This document shows positions 29,013-37,663 of a stretch of DNA of 64,000 nucleotides, piece by piece. The translations under genes and the position numbers were made by a program. Every line of letters begins with the position of its first letter. Position 1 is the first letter of the stretch. A model generated the notes under the pieces. It was not told where the DNA came from and searched no databases. It saw nothing but the letters and a program-made list of their open reading frames with translations. The DNA comes from Betaproteobacteria bacterium (GTDB lineage Bacteria > Acidobacteriota > Terriglobia > Acidiferrales > UBA7541): positions 33,255-97,254 of the forward strand of contig CAJCHZ010000106.1 in NCBI GenBank assembly GCA_903970165.1. The letters are read 5' to 3'.

Positions 29013-29440
29013 TCACGGCGGTCCTAACGTCCGCGCTTCGTGTTCCGCACTCGCCGCCGGAGCATGCCTCACTTCGTCGAACGCCATCGGAAAAATCGCC
29101 ACGATAGCCAGCACCATCCCTGCTAAATTGTTCTGACTTGGAATTCTTCTGGAGATCAGCAAAGACACCATTATGGTCACAAGGGGAAACAGCCCATTGA
29201 CCATGGGAACCGCAATGATCGCTTTCCCATATCTCACCGCTTATTCAAACAGCAGACACCCAAGCGAATTCAGACTCTGAATCACCGCGGTTCGGTAGGG
29301 CCCGGACAATCCGCGATTGATCGGCGCGCTGAATCCTTCATCCACAACGCGAGCATGAGCGGTGTCTGAAAGCAGAAAACAAAAGGCGGGCAGGGCAAAA
29401 GTCCACAGCGCAACGTTTCTTAGAATCGCCGAGAGGGTGA
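29013..29440 (-). pseudogene. EamA/DMT-type transporter remnant with an in-frame stop
   Basis: One reverse-strand frame reads as the C-terminal half of a drug/metabolite transporter. It starts near AILRNVALWTFALPAF and ends with the membrane segments LFPLVTIMVSLLIS and LAGMVLAIVAIFPMAF. It is interrupted by a TAA at 29241..29243 without any frame change. The N-terminal half is missing. The surviving 74-residue open segment (29013..29237) would start with GTG and is unlikely to act alone. It lies just downstream of the convergent symporter gene, in a decayed stretch. Confidence 0.6.
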
Positions 29441-30130
29441 GACAGGAATCGATTGTTCACCTCTCCCCAGGAGAAAAAACCTCCTTGGATGGTAACTGTC
29501 GTTTCTCGACCCTTCTATAAACTTTGTTCAACGAATTCTGACGAAGGGAACCAGCTCATGTAGATGCTGGCGAGACAACACCAGATTCTAATGGCATTCA
29601 ACTTTGGTTCAGCGTCAAGCGTGGTCAACAAATCTGTAAGGCCCGCTCGCGACGCCGCATCCCGCAGGTCTTGTGCAGTCTGTTGGCAGTTGGATGATCT
29701 GCCGTAACTGCCTCGACATGGCGACAGGACTCACGGTCTCCTGATTACGATGTGGTGTATTGGACCTCGTCCAAAACTGGAAATCTGCGAAACGTACAAT
29801 AGGACCGGCCGAAGGGGAGGCAACATGGGTCGTAACGAGCAGGCAAGGCGCGGTGCGGAACCCTGCTTCGAGCTCATAAAAGGACTCGCCCCAAAGTAGC
29901 GCAGCGACGGGCATTCTTGAAACTCGTGTACACGCCTTGTACCTGTCTTTGCGAATTCGTTGCTTTGGGTGATCCTGGCACTTCATGAAATCAATAAATT
30001 GCGTGTTATCAGGAAGGGTCAGAATTCCGACTCCCTCCGCCCCCAAAGAGAAGGTAATAACCTGAGTAAATCGAAGAATGTCGAGCGCATCGCTCTTCGT
30101 GCGTGACAATTCATCATCTCGAAGGTTGGG
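29441..30130. other. Decayed or non-coding stretch
   Basis: About 690 bases lie between the transporter remnant and the group II intron relic. The longest open frame (29615..30109, reverse, 164 residues) has no recognisable domain and no periodic hydrophobicity. Its composition is rich in arginine, threonine and proline, as expected of a chance frame. Nothing else was recognised. Confidence 0.4.
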
Positions 30131-30170
30131 GTCGCGGTAGGGACAGCAGTTGACCTGGCGCCCCCCGCAC

Positions 30171-30204
30171 GGATCCGCACGTGCAGGATTACTGCATGCG
30201 GCTC
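30171..30204 (-). ncRNA. Group II intron domain V
   Basis: On the reverse strand this 34-nt segment starts GAGCCGCA, has the inner stem TGCAG/CTGCA, a two-base CG bulge, and closes with TGCGGATC. The length, the AGC catalytic triad at positions 2-4 and the bulge position match the domain V consensus. One pair of the lower stem (third position, G opposite A) is non-standard, compatible with decay. It starts at the base following the RT stop codon. Confidence 0.8.
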
Positions 30205-30483
30205 TTACCTCGGATGTTTGGCGTCAAAGCGCAAATTGGGATAAGGATGAAGGATGCTAGGTTTGGGGAGCCGGCGCTCTGCGATAGCCAAGAGTCGTGG
30301 CCACGTCATCCGACTCTTCTGGCTGCGCCGCCGTAGCGCGCGCATCCAGCGCCGGATCACCTGTAACCGAAAACTTCGAAGGCTTGCCAGATTCCCGGGG
30401 ACTGCATGACGCCGAACAAAGCTAGACGGACCCATCAGATAGAAGTCTCCCGTGGGTTCTTGGAGGTGGATAGGAACGCCCGG
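30205..30483 (-). pseudogene. C-terminal fragment of group II intron-encoded reverse transcriptase/maturase
   Basis: About 92 residues survive, beginning after an in-frame TAA at 30484..30486. The fragment carries the familiar end of bacterial intron-encoded proteins: HLQEPTGDFYLMG, then RRWMRALRRRSQK, and the terminal LHPYPNLRFDAKHPR. The reverse-transcriptase catalytic domain (YADD box) is missing, so the fragment is inactive. The stop codon abuts domain V. Confidence 0.75.
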
Positions 30484-30496
30484 TTAATTTGGACAA

Positions 30497-31906
30497 TCAT
30501 CGCTTTTTGCGCGACACCCAAACACTTTGAACCGGGTTGTGCCATCCGCCGTCTGAAGCGATGAGCACGTCAGCTTGTTTTGGCCCCCAGGTTTTGCGCT
30601 TGTAGGGGCGAACCCGATGGTGATTCTTGAGGACAGTTTCGACCGCCGCCCAGGCAGCCTCGACGGCGTCTTCACGCGTGAAGAGCGCTCCGTCGCCGGC
30701 CATGGCGTCGCTCAAAAGCCGCTCGTAGGGTGGTTCTTCTCCCGGCTCTTCTTCGGACAAGTAGAGCTCTCGCTGGTCGCCAACGAACTCTTTTCCTGGG
30801 AGCTTGACGCGAGCCGCGAGGGCGACAGCCGAGCCGGGCGAGAGCCGAAAGCGCAAATAATTGGCCAGCCCCGTTTTTGGTGCTGAGTCAGCGAAGAGTT
30901 TCTGCGGAGGCGATTTCAGTTCGACCAGAACCTCGGTCGCCGTTTCGGGCAGATATTTGCCGGCGCGTATGTACCACGGGACGCCTTCCCAGCGCCACGA
31001 GTCGATGAAAAGACGCAGGGCACAAAAAGTCTCAACATCGGAATCCTTCGCGACGTGTGGCTCCTTCCGGTAGCCGGCGTATTGGCCACGCACCAAATCA
31101 TCGGATTTCAGGGAACGCATGGCTTGAAAAACTTTCGCTTTTTCGTCTTGCACGGCTCCAAAGTCTCTGCCACACGGCGGCTCCATGGCAAGCAGCGCGA
31201 CGATCTGGAAGAGGTGGTTCTCGATCACGTCGCGCAAACAGCCGGCGGTTTCGTAAAACGCGCCGCGGCCTTTGACACCGAAATCTTCGGACATGGTTAT
31301 CTGAACGCTGGCTACATAGTTGCGATTCCAGATCGGTTCCAGGAAGGAATTGGCAAAGCGAAAATAGAGGATATTCATGATCGCTTCTTTGCCGAGGAAG
31401 TGGTCGATGCGGAAGATCGAGTCTTCCGGGAAGACCGCTAGGGCGGCGCGATTCAGCTCCCGCGCTGAGACCAGATCGCGTCCGAACGGTTTTTCGACAA
31501 TGACGCGCGCGTGCTGAGCCAATTTCGCGGCACCGAGCCCCTTGATGACGGTTTCGAAAAGGGAGGGCGGGATAGCCAGGTAGTACGCAGGGCGGCGAGC
31601 GTTACCCAGGGCTCTTTTCAACGCTGTGAACGTGGCGGGGTCTTTATAATCCCCACTCACGTAGCTGAACAGTGACAAAAGATGCTTCAGGGCAGGCTTG
31701 TTGTCGATTCCGCCGGAGCGCTTGATACTGTCGGTGATGTGCTTGCGGAGACGTTCCAGACTCCACTTCGGGAAAGCGACGCCAATAACCGGAACCTTGA
31801 GGATCCCTCGTTTTGCCATCGCATAGAGAGCCGGAAAGGTCATCTTATGTGCGAGATCGCCCGTTACACCAAAGAGCACCAGCGCATCCGAATGGGAGGT
31901 TGTCAT
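30497..31906 (-). CDS. zwf: Glucose-6-phosphate 1-dehydrogenase
   Basis: The start was set at the ATG at 31906 (MTTSHSDALVLFG), because the dinucleotide-binding motif VLFGVTGDLAHKM follows at once. The upstream extension is unsupported. The product is 469 residues, normal for the family. The substrate-binding and catalytic signature RIDHFLGKE lies near residues 170-178. It oxidises glucose-6-phosphate to 6-phosphogluconolactone with NADP+, feeding the pentose-phosphate pathway. It is the last gene of the long ackA-to-zwf train, 54 bases after ppk2. A second pentose-phosphate enzyme is not seen in the window. Confidence 0.95.
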   Translation of the reverse strand: MTTSHSDALVLFGVTGDLAHKMTFPALYAMAKRGILKVPVIGVAFPKWSLERLRKHITDSIKRSGGIDNKPALKHLLSLFSYVSGDYKDPATFTALKRALGNARRPAYYLAIPPSLFETVIKGLGAAKLAQHARVIVEKPFGRDLVSARELNRAALAVFPEDSIFRIDHFLGKEAIMNILYFRFANSFLEPIWNRNYVASVQITMSEDFGVKGRGAFYETAGCLRDVIENHLFQIVALLAMEPPCGRDFGAVQDEKAKVFQAMRSLKSDDLVRGQYAGYRKEPHVAKDSDVETFCALRLFIDSWRWEGVPWYIRAGKYLPETATEVLVELKSPPQKLFADSAPKTGLANYLRFRLSPGSAVALAARVKLPGKEFVGDQRELYLSEEEPGEEPPYERLLSDAMAGDGALFTREDAVEAAWAAVETVLKNHHRVRPYKRKTWGPKQADVLIASDGGWHNPVQSVWVSRKKR

Positions 31907-31960
31907 CAGATATCCACGCTTTCTTGAGGTATTCGTCAAATGTTGTCCATGCTTCAACAG

Positions 31961-32833
31961 TCACTTCGCGAGAAGCTTGCCGATGGATTCCAATTCTCGC
32001 CGGCGTTTTGGCGTGGTCTTGGGATAGGCCATCTTCAGATCTTGGAGCGCATCGATAACAATTCGCGAAACGATCAGCCGGGCGTTCTCTTTATCATCGG
32101 CGGGAACGACGTACCAGGGTGCATGATGGGTGCTTGTACTGTGCAGACACTCTTCGTACGCCTTCGTGTAATGCTTCCAGAATTTTCTTTCGTGAACGTC
32201 CGCGAAGCTGAATTTCCAATTCTTGTCCGGCTCATCTATACGCTCGAGGAAGCGCTTTCGTTGTTCGTTCTTCGACAAGTGGAGAAAGATTTTGACGATG
32301 CGGGTGCCGTTCCGGTGGAGATGTCCCTCCAAATCCACAATGGAACGATACCGTTCCTTCCAAATGGTTTTCTCGTCGCGCAACTCCTCCGAGAGACCCT
32401 GGTTGCGGAGAATCTCCGGATGCACCCTGACAACCAATACTTCCTCGTAGTAAGAACGATTGAAGATGCCGATGCGCCCGCGCTCGGGAAGGCGGCATGT
32501 CGTGCGCCAGAGAAAGTCGTGTTCCAGTTCTTCGGCACTTGGTTGTTTGAAACTGAAAACATCGCATCCCTCCGGATTGACCCCGGACATGACGTGCCGA
32601 ATAGTGCCGTCCTTGCCGGCAGCGTCCAGGGCCTGAAAAATCAGCAGCAAAGCATAGCGGTTGGAGGCGTAATGAAGTTGCTGCAACGCACTTAGCTTTT
32701 CAACGTGTTCTTCCAGAAGTTCTTGATACCGTTTCTTGGATTTGCAAAAGGGCTTGATGATCGTCGGCCATTTCTTAAGATCGACCTTCTCGCCCCGAAC
32801 CCGGAAATCCTTTGCATTGATTTTCATCTTCAT
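31961..32833 (-). CDS. ppk2: Polyphosphate kinase 2 family protein (polyphosphate:nucleotide phosphotransferase)
   Basis: The 290-residue protein has a P-loop near residues 67-75 (ALDAAGKDG) and the PPK2 signature GVNPEGCDVFSFKQPS. A Walker-B-like GIFNRSYYEEV and an arginine/lysine-rich lid (KERYRSIVDLEG, KNEQRKRF) follow. PPK2 enzymes move phosphate between polyphosphate and nucleotides. This sequence looks most like the class that phosphorylates AMP/ADP from polyphosphate, but class assignment needs an alignment. It lies between the H+-ATPase and zwf, in a train that also makes ATP through acetate kinase. This suits energy supply when respiration is limited. Confidence 0.9.
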   Translation of the reverse strand: MKMKINAKDFRVRGEKVDLKKWPTIIKPFCKSKKRYQELLEEHVEKLSALQQLHYASNRYALLLIFQALDAAGKDGTIRHVMSGVNPEGCDVFSFKQPSAEELEHDFLWRTTCRLPERGRIGIFNRSYYEEVLVVRVHPEILRNQGLSEELRDEKTIWKERYRSIVDLEGHLHRNGTRIVKIFLHLSKNEQRKRFLERIDEPDKNWKFSFADVHERKFWKHYTKAYEECLHSTSTHHAPWYVVPADDKENARLIVSRIVIDALQDLKMAYPKTTPKRRRELESIGKLLAK

Positions 32834-32893
32834 CCTCTTAATGTCACGAACTGCGCCGGCTGCGCTCTCCGCTCACGCTGCTCGGGACCGCGT

Positions 32894-35572
32894 TCATACA
32901 GTCTTCGTCTTTGCCGCCGGATCTTTCCGAATTTCGCGCTCCGCCTCCTGCCAGTCCTGATCTGCTTGGCTTTCACCTCGGACTCGCTGTTCGTACAGTT
33001 CGTAGGCGCGAGCGGCGATCTGCGTTGTAAGATTGGGCGTCTTCTTTGCCGGCAAGGGGGCTTTCGTGCGGTCAAAAATCCGATAGGCGAGCAATTTCAC
33101 GCGGTCATTCACGAGAGCCCAAATCAGAGCGTAGCCCCATACGAGCCCTGCCCAGCCCCACCCGAGGGGCGTCATAAACAACCCGTACACGGCCATCAAG
33201 GTCGCTACACCTTGCGTGCCGAGTACGGCCACCCAAAGAATCCGAGCGGGGCGAATGGACCAGAACGGACCCCGCGTGCGCGTCAGAAAAATCGTCAAAT
33301 GGCCCGCCACGGAAAGCTTCAAATACATCAAGGTCTGGATGTGCGTATGGTCGAGGTGAAATACCCGCTCGCCAAGATAAAACAGGCCAAACGCGGCCAC
33401 GACACCCATGACGCCCAGCACCGTGGAGATGCCCAGCACCAGGCGCATGTTCCACGCCTCGGGCTCGTCCTTGTAGTGAACGTTGTCGTAGGCGATGGAC
33501 AGGATTGCTCCGTCGTTCAGCACCGCGAGCATCACAATCATTACCGCGGTCACTGGATAGAAATTAAATACCAGGATCGCCAGCGTCATAAAGAAGAGCA
33601 CACGCAGCGTTTCGGCGATGCGGTAGATCGCGTAGCTGTTCATCCGCTGGAAGATGCGGCGGCTCTGCTTGACCGCGTCGATGATTACGGACAGGCCGGA
33701 CGCCAGCAGTACGATGGATGCTGCTGCTCGAGCGGCGTCGGTCGCGCCGGAAACGGCGATGCCGCAGTCCGCTTTCTTCAGCGCGGGGGCGTCGTTCACT
33801 CCGTCGCCGGTCATTCCGACGATGTGGCCGTGCTTTTGCAAGACGTCGACAATGTTGTATTTGTCTTCCGGGAATACCTGGGCGAAGCCGTCGGCCTTTT
33901 CGATGGCCTCCACCGACCGTGCCGACTGCTTATTCTTCGAATCGCGCAAAACGGCGGCATCAACGATGTCCGTGCCCATCCCCAGTTGCCGAGCTGTTTC
34001 CTGAGCAATGGCCAATTGGTCGCCGGTGACCATCTTGACTTTCACACCCATCTGCCCGGCGCTCGCAATGGTTGCCTTGGCCTGCTCGCGCGGCGGATCG
34101 AACATTGGCAACACACCAACGAACTGCCACTTATTTTCCTGATCCGCCCGGGCTACACCCAAAGAACGAAAACCACGGCCCGCAAACTCGTTTACGGCTT
34201 TCTCGACGGCGGGTTTTACTTCGCCGGCGTTGCTGGACATTTCGAGAATGACCTGCGGCGCGCCTTTGGCCACAAAAAACTGTTTTCTGTCCGAAGCTTC
34301 GACAGTCGCTTCCGTGCGCTTATGCACCGGGTCGAACGGCCGGAAATGGAGTACCTGATAAGCCTTTAGGGCTTTATCATCCTTTACGCCACCGATGACG
34401 GCCAGGTCGATGGTGTCTTTATCTTCGGCACGCGAAGCCAGTGCGGCCCATAGAATGATCTGGTCGGCAGGAATATTGTTTAGGCAGAAGGGATCGCCGA
34501 GCGTCAATTTGTTCTGGGTGAGGGTGCCGGTCTTGTCCGAGCACAACACATCCACGCCAGCTAGTTCCTCGATGGCCGACAGTTTGGTCACGATCGCTTG
34601 TTTTTTCGCCAAGAGACGTGCGCCGACGGCCATCGTTACGGACAGCACCGTGGGCATCGCCACGGGGATGGCGGCCACCAGAAGCACCAGGGCGAACTCC
34701 AATGTGTTGAGGATCGGATCGTGACGGAAGAGCGCCACGGTAACAATCACCGCCACTAAGGCCACAGCGAGAACGATCAGGTAGTCGCCAATTTTGAGCA
34801 CGGCGCGCTGGAAATGGCTGACGGTATGAGCTCCCTGCACCAACTGCGCTGTCTTGCCGAAGTACGTCTTCTCACCGGTGGCGTAGACCATCGCGTCGGC
34901 TTCGCCGCGCTTGATAATCGAGCCAGAAAACACCGCCTCGCCCGGTTTGCGCGTCGCCGGCAAAGACTCCCCGGTCAAAGCCGACTGATCGACTTGAATG
35001 GGATCACCTGGCAACAAGCGCGCATCGGCCGGCACGATGTCTCCCAGCCGCAGACGGATGACGTCGCCTGGTACGAGCTCCGCAACTTTCGGGGCGCCCC
35101 ACTTTCCATCGCGCAGCGCCTTGGCGGTGACCGCCAGCTTGGCCCGCAATGCGGCAATTTCGTTTCCCGCTTGATGTTCTTCCCAAAATGCCACCACTGC
35201 GTTGGAGAGAAGCAGAAAGAGAATGATGAAGAAATCCAGCCAGTGCCGGACCAAACCTGAGAGAACCACCGCCCCTTCGATCATCCACGGAATGGGGCCC
35301 CAGAAATAGCTGAGGAACTTCAGGAATACGTTGGTTTTCTTTTCCGCGATCTGGTTCGGACCATATTGTGTCAGCCGTTTCTGCGCCTCGGCTTGACTGA
35401 GGCCTTTCGGCGAAGAACCCAATTTCTTCTCCACTTCCGGCATAGGAAGGGTTTTCAGATCGTCTTTCGGGTCGAGCGCGTTGGGCTTGGACTCCGACTG
35501 CGGTTCGGAAGTCTTGGGCTTCGATTCCGGTTTTGATTCGGCGGCTTTGGTCGGTTCGTCAACGGCTTTCAT
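32894..35572 (-). CDS. P-type plasma-membrane H+-ATPase (P-IIIA type)
   Basis: The start chosen is the ATG at 35572 (MKAVDEPTK), which has AAAGGA eight bases upstream; a start three codons earlier is possible. The product is about 892 residues. It begins with a charged, lysine/serine/proline-rich tail (about 1-40). The P-type landmarks are LTGESLPATR (actuator), PVAMPTVLSVTMAVGA (membrane ion path), DKTGTLTQN with the phosphorylated aspartate, and GDGVNDAPALKKAD. Sequence style and length match proton-exporting plasma-membrane ATPases rather than Ca2+ or heavy-metal pumps. It would expel protons at the cost of ATP, useful when acetate is produced. The 125-base gap before it may hold an internal promoter. 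Confidence 0.9.
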   Translation of the reverse strand: MKAVDEPTKAAESKPESKPKTSEPQSESKPNALDPKDDLKTLPMPEVEKKLGSSPKGLSQAEAQKRLTQYGPNQIAEKKTNVFLKFLSYFWGPIPWMIEGAVVLSGLVRHWLDFFIILFLLLSNAVVAFWEEHQAGNEIAALRAKLAVTAKALRDGKWGAPKVAELVPGDVIRLRLGDIVPADARLLPGDPIQVDQSALTGESLPATRKPGEAVFSGSIIKRGEADAMVYATGEKTYFGKTAQLVQGAHTVSHFQRAVLKIGDYLIVLAVALVAVIVTVALFRHDPILNTLEFALVLLVAAIPVAMPTVLSVTMAVGARLLAKKQAIVTKLSAIEELAGVDVLCSDKTGTLTQNKLTLGDPFCLNNIPADQIILWAALASRAEDKDTIDLAVIGGVKDDKALKAYQVLHFRPFDPVHKRTEATVEASDRKQFFVAKGAPQVILEMSSNAGEVKPAVEKAVNEFAGRGFRSLGVARADQENKWQFVGVLPMFDPPREQAKATIASAGQMGVKVKMVTGDQLAIAQETARQLGMGTDIVDAAVLRDSKNKQSARSVEAIEKADGFAQVFPEDKYNIVDVLQKHGHIVGMTGDGVNDAPALKKADCGIAVSGATDAARAAASIVLLASGLSVIIDAVKQSRRIFQRMNSYAIYRIAETLRVLFFMTLAILVFNFYPVTAVMIVMLAVLNDGAILSIAYDNVHYKDEPEAWNMRLVLGISTVLGVMGVVAAFGLFYLGERVFHLDHTHIQTLMYLKLSVAGHLTIFLTRTRGPFWSIRPARILWVAVLGTQGVATLMAVYGLFMTPLGWGWAGLVWGYALIWALVNDRVKLLAYRIFDRTKAPLPAKKTPNLTTQIAARAYELYEQRVRGESQADQDWQEAEREIRKDPAAKTKTV

Positions 35573-35697
35573 GCGGGGCATCCTTTCCGTTCTGTTCCCC
35601 TCTACCTAAGCTCACTCCACGGAGTCTTGGAGAATCGGTGGGCCGCCGCCGTCGAAGAAGTCTCATTCACGATTTTGAATTCCGGAAATCGCGTGGC

Positions 35698-36834
35698 TTA
35701 CACCTTTGCTCCTGGCGAGTCAGCGGCCCCTCCGGGGGGCAAGAATTCCGGCAGATCGAGGCGTGCGACACCGATGCGGTTGTCGGCCATTCCGTAGTAA
35801 ACGTCAAAGCGGTCCGGCGCGCCAAGATCGTCGCGCCGGTCGATGCCCGTGGGAAACACAACGTTGGCGATGATCCCATCGCGTTCTTGCGGCAACTCCG
35901 GCTTGAGGATTGGTTCGCGCGAACGATAGCGAATCAACTGCGGATGTTCCTTAGTAAGCACCATCACTCCGGCTGAATAGCACAAGGAGTGTCCGTCATC
36001 GTTCCGCTTCGGCGCGTCGCTCACGCCGTGGTAAATAATCAGCCAGCCGTGCCGGGTTAAGATGGGTGGAGTGCCACCACCGATTTTGAGGCGCTCCCAC
36101 GCCGATACGGGAGTCGCGAGCCGATGATGAGAGCTAAAGCGGCCGAAGCCAATTGATTCTGGGCCCTCCAAAGCCATCGGGCAGTAGGAGATCCAGATGC
36201 TTTCGCGATCGAGATCAACCTCACGGTACGCGGCATGACAGGCCGTTTCCTCTGGACGAGTGCCGGGAAAGAGTGGCCGGTGGAGCATTGCCAGTTCCGG
36301 ATGTCCGGACGGATTAGGGATCGCGACAGGGAAGAGGCTGGCATCTTTGTCATCCACATCGCCTAATTTAGTGTTCTGCCAGGGACCAAAGGTCGCAAGC
36401 CCGAGACGCTGCCAGTGGAACAGGTCCGCTGATGATGCCAGGGCGATCCGTGGCCCTTCCCGCGAAAATGCCGTGTAGGACATGATGTAGCGCCGGAGTG
36501 GTTCCACGAACGTGACACGAGGATCTTCGCAGCCCCCGCCGCCATCAGGCCGCCGCTCGTAGTCAGCTTCCGGCTCGAGAGCTATGCCGAGGCGTTCGAC
36601 CCCCATAGGATCCCCGGCCTCATTGAATTGCACACGCGCAATACCGATGCGCGAATAGTTTCCCTCCGCGACCATTCGCGGAAAGAGATAGAGCGCCCCA
36701 TCGGGGCCGCGAACGGCAGCCGGATTCAGAACACCTTCGATCTCCTGAGGATTGCCCGGCTCGGGTTTCATCAATATGCCCAGGCGTTGAAGCTTGAATC
36801 CAGTCACGACATTCACCCGCGAGGTCGGGTTCAT
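35698..36834 (-). CDS. GH130-family glycoside phosphorylase (mannoside phosphorylase candidate)
   Basis: The start was set at the ATG at 36834 (MNPTSRV), whose ATG overlaps the TGA of the upstream phosphomannomutase gene; the product is about 378 residues. It shows the five-bladed propeller signatures of GH130: GVLNPAAVRGPDGALYLFPRM, GGCEDPRVTFVE with the conserved acidic motif, YIMSYTAFSREGPRIALASS, GGTPPILTRHGWLIIYHGV and FDVYYGMADNRIGVA. Characterised members phosphorolyse beta-mannosides to mannose-1-phosphate. The exact linkage cannot be told. No signal peptide is present, so it works in the cytoplasm. Coupling to a phosphomannomutase gene is strong context for mannose-1-phosphate as product. 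Confidence 0.85.
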   Translation of the reverse strand: MNPTSRVNVVTGFKLQRLGILMKPEPGNPQEIEGVLNPAAVRGPDGALYLFPRMVAEGNYSRIGIARVQFNEAGDPMGVERLGIALEPEADYERRPDGGGGCEDPRVTFVEPLRRYIMSYTAFSREGPRIALASSADLFHWQRLGLATFGPWQNTKLGDVDDKDASLFPVAIPNPSGHPELAMLHRPLFPGTRPEETACHAAYREVDLDRESIWISYCPMALEGPESIGFGRFSSHHRLATPVSAWERLKIGGGTPPILTRHGWLIIYHGVSDAPKRNDDGHSLCYSAGVMVLTKEHPQLIRYRSREPILKPELPQERDGIIANVVFPTGIDRRDDLGAPDRFDVYYGMADNRIGVARLDLPEFLPPGGAADSPGAKV

Positions 36835-37583
36835 GAATTGCTTTCTAGACATGCGATGATTGCCTTGGTCACTGGCTTGGTCTCGTTGGGACCACGAACT
36901 GGAATCGAGACAACACCAGCTTCTTCAGCCGGATAGTCGTTCCCACCGGGGAACAAGGCATCTCCGATGAAAATCATTTCTTTCAGGGGAATACCCAAAA
37001 GGGCGCGCAGCTTTCTGATTCCGTACGCTTTGTCAATACCGGGTTTTGTGACGTCGATGGATGTCGCGCCACCCATTCGGACAGAAAATCCTGGAATCAA
37101 AGGGTCAAGGATCGCCTTGATTTGTTTGCGTTTGGCGTAATCAGGATCCCATTTCTCTTTTTCTTTCAAGGGGGCTTGCTGGCCTAAAGCCGAAAATGTT
37201 ATTTGGCTGCCCCGGTCTTCAATGGCTTCTCCCCAAACTTTTTCGGCCTTGAAGCCCGCTTCGGCTACGGCCTTCTTCAAGGAACAGATGATTTTTGCTT
37301 TTTCATCCGCGGTGAAATCCTCTGAATAGAGTTTTTTCCAATCGCTTTTGTATTCGAAGAATTTCGTTCCACACGTGGGAAGAAGAGACAGATTTGCCAG
37401 GCATTCGTCATGGGGAAGATTAAAGAGCAATTGTTTTTCGAATTGCGGCCAGTCCCCTCCGGAAATTACGGCCACTTTGACAATACCGAGGAGGTCATGC
37501 AAAATCCCCGCCATTTCGGCATCGAGAGGCGATTTACTTTCGGCAAGTGTGCCGTCCAGATCAAAAACAATTAGCTTTTTCAC
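36831..37583 (-). CDS. Eukaryotic-type (HAD-IIB) phosphomannomutase homolog
   Basis: The 250-residue protein begins at a GTG (37583) with a GAGGTGG-like site upstream. It has the HAD nucleophile motif VFDLDGTLAES (about 5-15), the ISGGDWPQFEKQL block (about 40-52), and RGSQITFSALGQ. GGATSIDVTKPGIDKAYGI and the FIGDALFPGGNDYPA motif follow. These correspond block by block to eukaryotic alpha-PMM (PMM1/PMM2: SGGxDFEKxxEQL, GGxxSFDVFxxGWDK, FFGDKTMPGGND) rather than to the bacterial ManB family. It would interconvert mannose-1-P and mannose-6-P. It is coupled by a four-base overlap to GH130 and follows manA, completing a mannose-1-P to fructose-6-P route. A plain phosphatase function is the alternative. 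Confidence 0.75.
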   Translation of the reverse strand: MKKLIVFDLDGTLAESKSPLDAEMAGILHDLLGIVKVAVISGGDWPQFEKQLLFNLPHDECLANLSLLPTCGTKFFEYKSDWKKLYSEDFTADEKAKIICSLKKAVAEAGFKAEKVWGEAIEDRGSQITFSALGQQAPLKEKEKWDPDYAKRKQIKAILDPLIPGFSVRMGGATSIDVTKPGIDKAYGIRKLRALLGIPLKEMIFIGDALFPGGNDYPAEEAGVVSIPVRGPNETKPVTKAIIACLESNS

Positions 37584-37663
37584 GAAACTTCCACCTCTGC
37601 ATTCCTGCGTTCTGGAGAAGCGTTTCCGTCTTGCCGGCCATGTCGCTGCTACCCGTCCGCAAA

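Larger units (their letters stand above)
30131..30483 (-). mobile_element. 3' remnant of a group II intron (retrotransposon)
   Basis: Reading the reverse strand from 30483, the sequence holds the tail of an intron-encoded reverse transcriptase and then a 34-nt ribozyme domain V starting immediately after the RT stop codon. A domain VI-like tail follows, ending near 30131 in CTACCGCGAC. The 5' ribozyme domains and most of the RT are absent, so the element cannot splice or move. It begins only 13 bases after the zwf stop codon. That suggests the intron, or a deletion through it, fixed the downstream end of the zwf operon. Confidence 0.75.

Noticed and set aside
29615..30109. Reverse open frame of 164 codons
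   Set aside because: No recognisable domain, no ribosome-binding site noticed, and placed in a decayed region; kept only as part of a region note.
32705..34369. Long forward open frame (554 codons) opposite the H+-ATPase
   Set aside because: It is antisense to a certain P-type ATPase, has no domain, and is rich in histidine, arginine and glutamine as expected from the mirrored codons.
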